A stretch of DNA of 7,996 nt, from contig CASBQJ010000567.1 of the NCBI GenBank assembly GCA_949127705.1, forward strand, positions 1 to 7,996, given 5' to 3'. Source of the stretch: Synechococcales cyanobacterium PMM_0085 (GTDB taxonomy: Bacteria; Cyanobacteriota; Cyanobacteriia; Elainellales; Elainellaceae). A program made the translations under genes and the position numbers. The first letter of the stretch is position 1; each line of letters begins with the position of its first letter. Shown piece by piece: positions 6,163-7,996 of the stretch. The notes beneath the pieces were generated by a model, which ran no database searches, was not told where the DNA came from, and saw nothing but the letters and a program-made list of their open reading frames with translations.

Positions 6163-6471
6163 TTAACGGGAGAAGTTGCCGCCGCCGTTGCCCCAGCTGC
6201 CACCACCTCTGGAAGAACCACCACGCTCTTCACGAGGCTTTGCCTTGTTTACTTTCAGGTCACGACCCATCCACTCAGCTCCATCCAATGCTTCAATGGC
6301 AGCGGCTTCTTCGGCTTCGGTGCTCATTTCCACAAAGCCAAAGCCGCGAAAGCGACCTGTTTCACGATCGGTAGGCAATTGGACACGCTTAACGGTGCCA
6401 TACTCGGTAAAAATTTGAGAAATATCCTCTTGCGTTGCTTCAAAGGATAAATTGCCGACGTAAATGGACAT
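6163..6471 (-). CDS. rbp: Glycine-rich RRM RNA-binding protein (cyanobacterial Rbp)
   Basis: A 102-residue single-stranded RNA-binding protein with one RNA recognition motif and a short glycine-rich tail, of the cyanobacterial Rbp family (related to RbpA1 of Anabaena), several members of which are induced by cold. Seen: RNP2 IYVGNL (3-8) and RNP1 RGFGFVEM (42-49), with Tyr4, Phe44 and Phe46 as expected RNA-stacking aromatics; a charged linker KPREERG (78-84); and a Gly/Ser/Asn tail ending GGNFSR (97-102). Length is usual for the family. The ATG at 6471 is preceded by GGAG at 6481-6484, which lies inside an inverted repeat. rpsU follows on the same strand, an arrangement known for cyanobacterial rbp genes, and a strong terminator separates the two. 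No clear promoter hexamers could be chosen in the AT-rich upstream region. Confidence 0.95.
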   Translation of the reverse strand: MSIYVGNLSFEATQEDISQIFTEYGTVKRVQLPTDRETGRFRGFGFVEMSTEAEEAAAIEALDGAEWMGRDLKVNKAKPREERGGSSRGGGSWGNGGGNFSR

Positions 6472-6479
6472 AGAAGAAG

Positions 6480-6519
6480 TCTCCGAAGGTCAAAAAGTGT
6501 AGAGAGTTAAATTCGGAGA
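6480..6519 (-). promoter_or_regulatory. Leader hairpin covering the rbp Shine-Dalgarno
   Basis: On the minus strand TCTCCGAA (6519-6512) pairs perfectly with TTCGGAGA (6487-6480), closing a 24-base loop. The GGAG at 6484-6481, nine bases before the rbp start, is part of the downstream arm, so the folded leader would hide the ribosome binding site. This suggests control of translation by RNA structure, perhaps in response to temperature; that is an inference. Confidence 0.5.
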
Positions 6520-6602
6520 GTCGTTTATCAAACGAAATATACAACCGAAATTAATCCTAGTTCAGATTAACACAATTCCGAAAGACGTCGATACCGTCCC
6601 CA

Positions 6603-6812
6603 ATGCAGATGCTGGATGGTTTGATGCGTAACCTCTCTATGGATGTAGCAGGAGTCACAATACCAGAGGATCAAAGGCTAATTTTTTTCAAATGTGTCAG
6701 GGAAAATGTTGCAGGCCAGATATCTGCTTTGGATAAAAATATAAATTTAGATGAAGATCTGAAAATAACGCCCAATCACAAAAGATCGGCTTCCCCTTAC
6801 ACCCACAATTGA
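6603..6812 (+). CDS. Possible small hypothetical protein, 69 residues
   Basis: I do not recognise this protein. It is the only open frame of note between the divergent rbp and selO genes. Residues 17-55 look protein-like, with alternating hydrophobic and charged positions and a possible amphipathic helix (EDQRLIFFKCVRENVAGQIS, 22-41); the C-terminal 14 residues are polar and low in information. Two more Met codons follow within the first eight residues. There is no convincing ribosome binding site, and base composition is more AT-rich than in neighbouring genes. The frame stays open upstream to 6561 without a start. It could be a real small gene, a decayed gene remnant, or chance. Confidence 0.3.
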   Translation: MQMLDGLMRNLSMDVAGVTIPEDQRLIFFKCVRENVAGQISALDKNINLDEDLKITPNHKRSASPYTHN

Positions 6813-6875
6813 CTATGCTAAATCCATCTATATCGGGCTAAATGCCTGCGCATTGACACATTTTTTGACTGTTTG

Positions 6876-7996
6876 ATGACAAATCCGTTTCTAAGTTTGA
6901 TCTACGAACCTGCGTTTGAAACATTGGGGGATGATTATTCTGACCCGGTGTTGGCAGCAGAATTTCCTCAACACACGCTAAGGTTTCGCAATGACAGGCT
7001 GCTGCCCACGCTAGGACTCGATCCCGCCTTGGTCAGCGATGCAGACTTTATTCAGGCTTTTGGCAAATTTTCCGGTCGGGTGCCGCTGTTGGCCATGCGC
7101 TACCACGGCTACCAGTTTGGTGAATACAATCCGGCATTGGGCGATGGCAGAGGTTTTCTCTATGGTCAAGTGCGAGGAGTCGATGGTGAACTGTATGATT
7201 TTGGCACGAAGGGATCGGGCCCTACGCCTTACTCTAGAGGCGGGGATGGACGGCTGACTCTGAAGGGGGGAGTGCGTGAAGTGCTAGCAGCAGAGATGTT
7301 GGCGGTATTGGGCGTGCGCACGTCTCGCTGTCTTAGCCTGATTGAAACGGGGGAGGGGCTGTGGCGCGGCGATGAACCGTCGCCGACGCGCTCATCGGTG
7401 ATGGTGCGGATGCAGCGATCGCACATCCGGTTTGGCACGTTTGAGCGGCTACACTACCTCAAACGCCCCGATCTAACTCGACCACTGCTAGATCACACGA
7501 TCGACACCTATTACCCGCATCTGGCCACAAATAGCGATCGCGATGCGCGCTTTTATGCGGAACTGGTGCAGCGTGTTGCCGAGCTAGCGGCTCAGTGGAT
7601 GTCTGTGGGGTTTTGCCATGCCGTACTCAATACCGACAACATGTCGATTACGGGCGAAAGTTTCGATTATGGACCCTATGCCTTAATCGATCGCTATGAT
7701 CCCCAATTTACCGCAGCCTACTTTGATTATGCAGGGCGCTATTGCTACGCCAATCAACCCGCGATTTGCTACGAAAACCTGGCTCGGCTACAAATTCCGC
7801 TCAGCGCTGTGATCAACGGGGCCGAGATGACTGCCGGGTTGGAGCAATTTGAAGCGCATTATCTAGCTACCTACCGGCAGCGCATGATGCATCGACTGGG
7901 CTTTGACACCCTCGATGCGACCCAAGCAGAGGAATTGCTGAAACTAACGATCCAATTTTGCAAAAATTGGATCGTTAGTTTCAGCAATTCCTCTGC
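6876..7996 (+). CDS. selO: Protein adenylyltransferase SelO/YdiU, 3' truncated
   Basis: A pseudokinase-fold enzyme that transfers AMP from ATP to protein hydroxyl groups (AMPylation), linked in other bacteria to redox stress. The frame is open from ATG 6876 to the window edge, with 373 codons, of which about 361 are credible. Seen: the N-terminus MTNPFLSLIYEPAFETLGDD (1-20), a family-typical opening; QFGEYNPALGDGRGFLYG (80-97); the nucleotide-binding Lys112 in TKGSGPTPYSRGGDGR (111-126); REVLAAE (134-140, Glu135 likely pairs with the Lys); and the active-site stretch GFCHAVLNTDNMSITG (245-260) with Asp254/Asn255, then DYGP (264-267, Asp264 for metal). Family members of this type run to about 480 residues, so roughly the last quarter is missing. 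From residue 351 the coding sequence enters a fold-back repeat, and residues after 361 (CKNWIVSFSNSS) are translated from its returning arm and are probably not real. No clear Shine-Dalgarno precedes the ATG. Confidence 0.93.
   Translation, partial: MTNPFLSLIYEPAFETLGDDYSDPVLAAEFPQHTLRFRNDRLLPTLGLDPALVSDADFIQAFGKFSGRVPLLAMRYHGYQFGEYNPALGDGRGFLYGQVRGVDGELYDFGTKGSGPTPYSRGGDGRLTLKGGVREVLAAEMLAVLGVRTSRCLSLIETGEGLWRGDEPSPTRSSVMVRMQRSHIRFGTFERLHYLKRPDLTRPLLDHTIDTYYPHLATNSDRDARFYAELVQRVAELAAQWMSVGFCHAVLNTDNMSITGESFDYGPYALIDRYDPQFTAAYFDYAGRYCYANQPAICYENLARLQIPLSAVINGAEMTAGLEQFEAHYLATYRQRMMHRLGFDTLDATQAEELLKLTIQFCKNWIVSFSNSS
7926..7996. repeat. Perfect 34-base fold-back palindrome at the window end
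   Basis: The left arm (7926-7959) and right arm (7963-7996) are exact reverse complements over all 34 bases, around a 3-base loop (GCA, 7960-7962), and the right arm stops at the last base of the window. The left arm is ordinary selO coding sequence (AEELLKLTIQF); the right arm makes no sense as SelO. Such a palindrome is typical of a chimeric fold-back read or contig-end assembly artefact. Confidence 0.95.

Noticed and set aside
6853..6881. TTGACA at 6853-6858 as a -35 box for selO
   Set aside because: At the normal spacing the -10 box would fall on the start codon (ATGACA), which does not resemble TATAAT and would leave no room for a leader.

Overview
The window looks like ordinary chromosomal DNA from a cyanobacterium, probably a filamentous one. 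The evidence is at least twelve copies of the cyanobacterial HIP1 octamer GCGATCGC (for example at 135, 371, 1046, 1359, 1795, 2325, 2455, 4009, 5273, 5696, 7415 and 7534), the linked pair of a glycine-rich RRM RNA-binding protein gene and rpsU, and a gene resembling the heterocyst-frequency protein PatD. No phage, insertion sequence, CRISPR array or tRNA gene was seen.

Bases 146-2738, minus strand: three genes read leftward in the order PatD-like protein, zinc-ribbon (zf-TFIIB type) protein, and family 1 glycoside hydrolase. The last two overlap or nearly touch and are probably translationally coupled. The patD-like gene carries two separate in-frame tandem repeats that have lengthened it.

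Bases 2739-3300: a 562-base intergenic region upstream of the stringent-response gene. It can fold, on the plus strand, into a multi-helix RNA at about 2811-3023. This may be a structured leader or a separate small RNA; it is not assigned to a family.

Bases 3301-5580, plus strand: a full-length bifunctional RelA/SpoT-type (p)ppGpp synthetase/hydrolase with a near-perfect Shine-Dalgarno sequence.

Bases 5616-6519, minus strand: rbp and then rpsU, transcribed toward the rsh gene. A strong intrinsic terminator lies between rbp and rpsU, and a hairpin shared with the rsh end lies at the convergence point. The leaders of both genes can fold: the rbp Shine-Dalgarno is inside a stem, and the rpsU leader has two interlocking helices.

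Bases 6603-7996, plus strand: a small unrecognised ORF, then the 5' three quarters of a SelO/YdiU protein adenylyltransferase gene. The window ends in a perfect 34-base fold-back inverted repeat that interrupts the SelO reading frame. It is best explained as an assembly or library artefact at a contig end, so the last ~37 bases should not be trusted.

Taken together, most of the window is housekeeping and stress physiology: alarmone metabolism, ribosome and RNA handling under cold, redox-linked AMPylation, and sugar metabolism. I do not see a convincing new multi-gene system. The points most worth checking are the RNA structures, the repeat expansion in the PatD-like protein, and the terminal palindrome.
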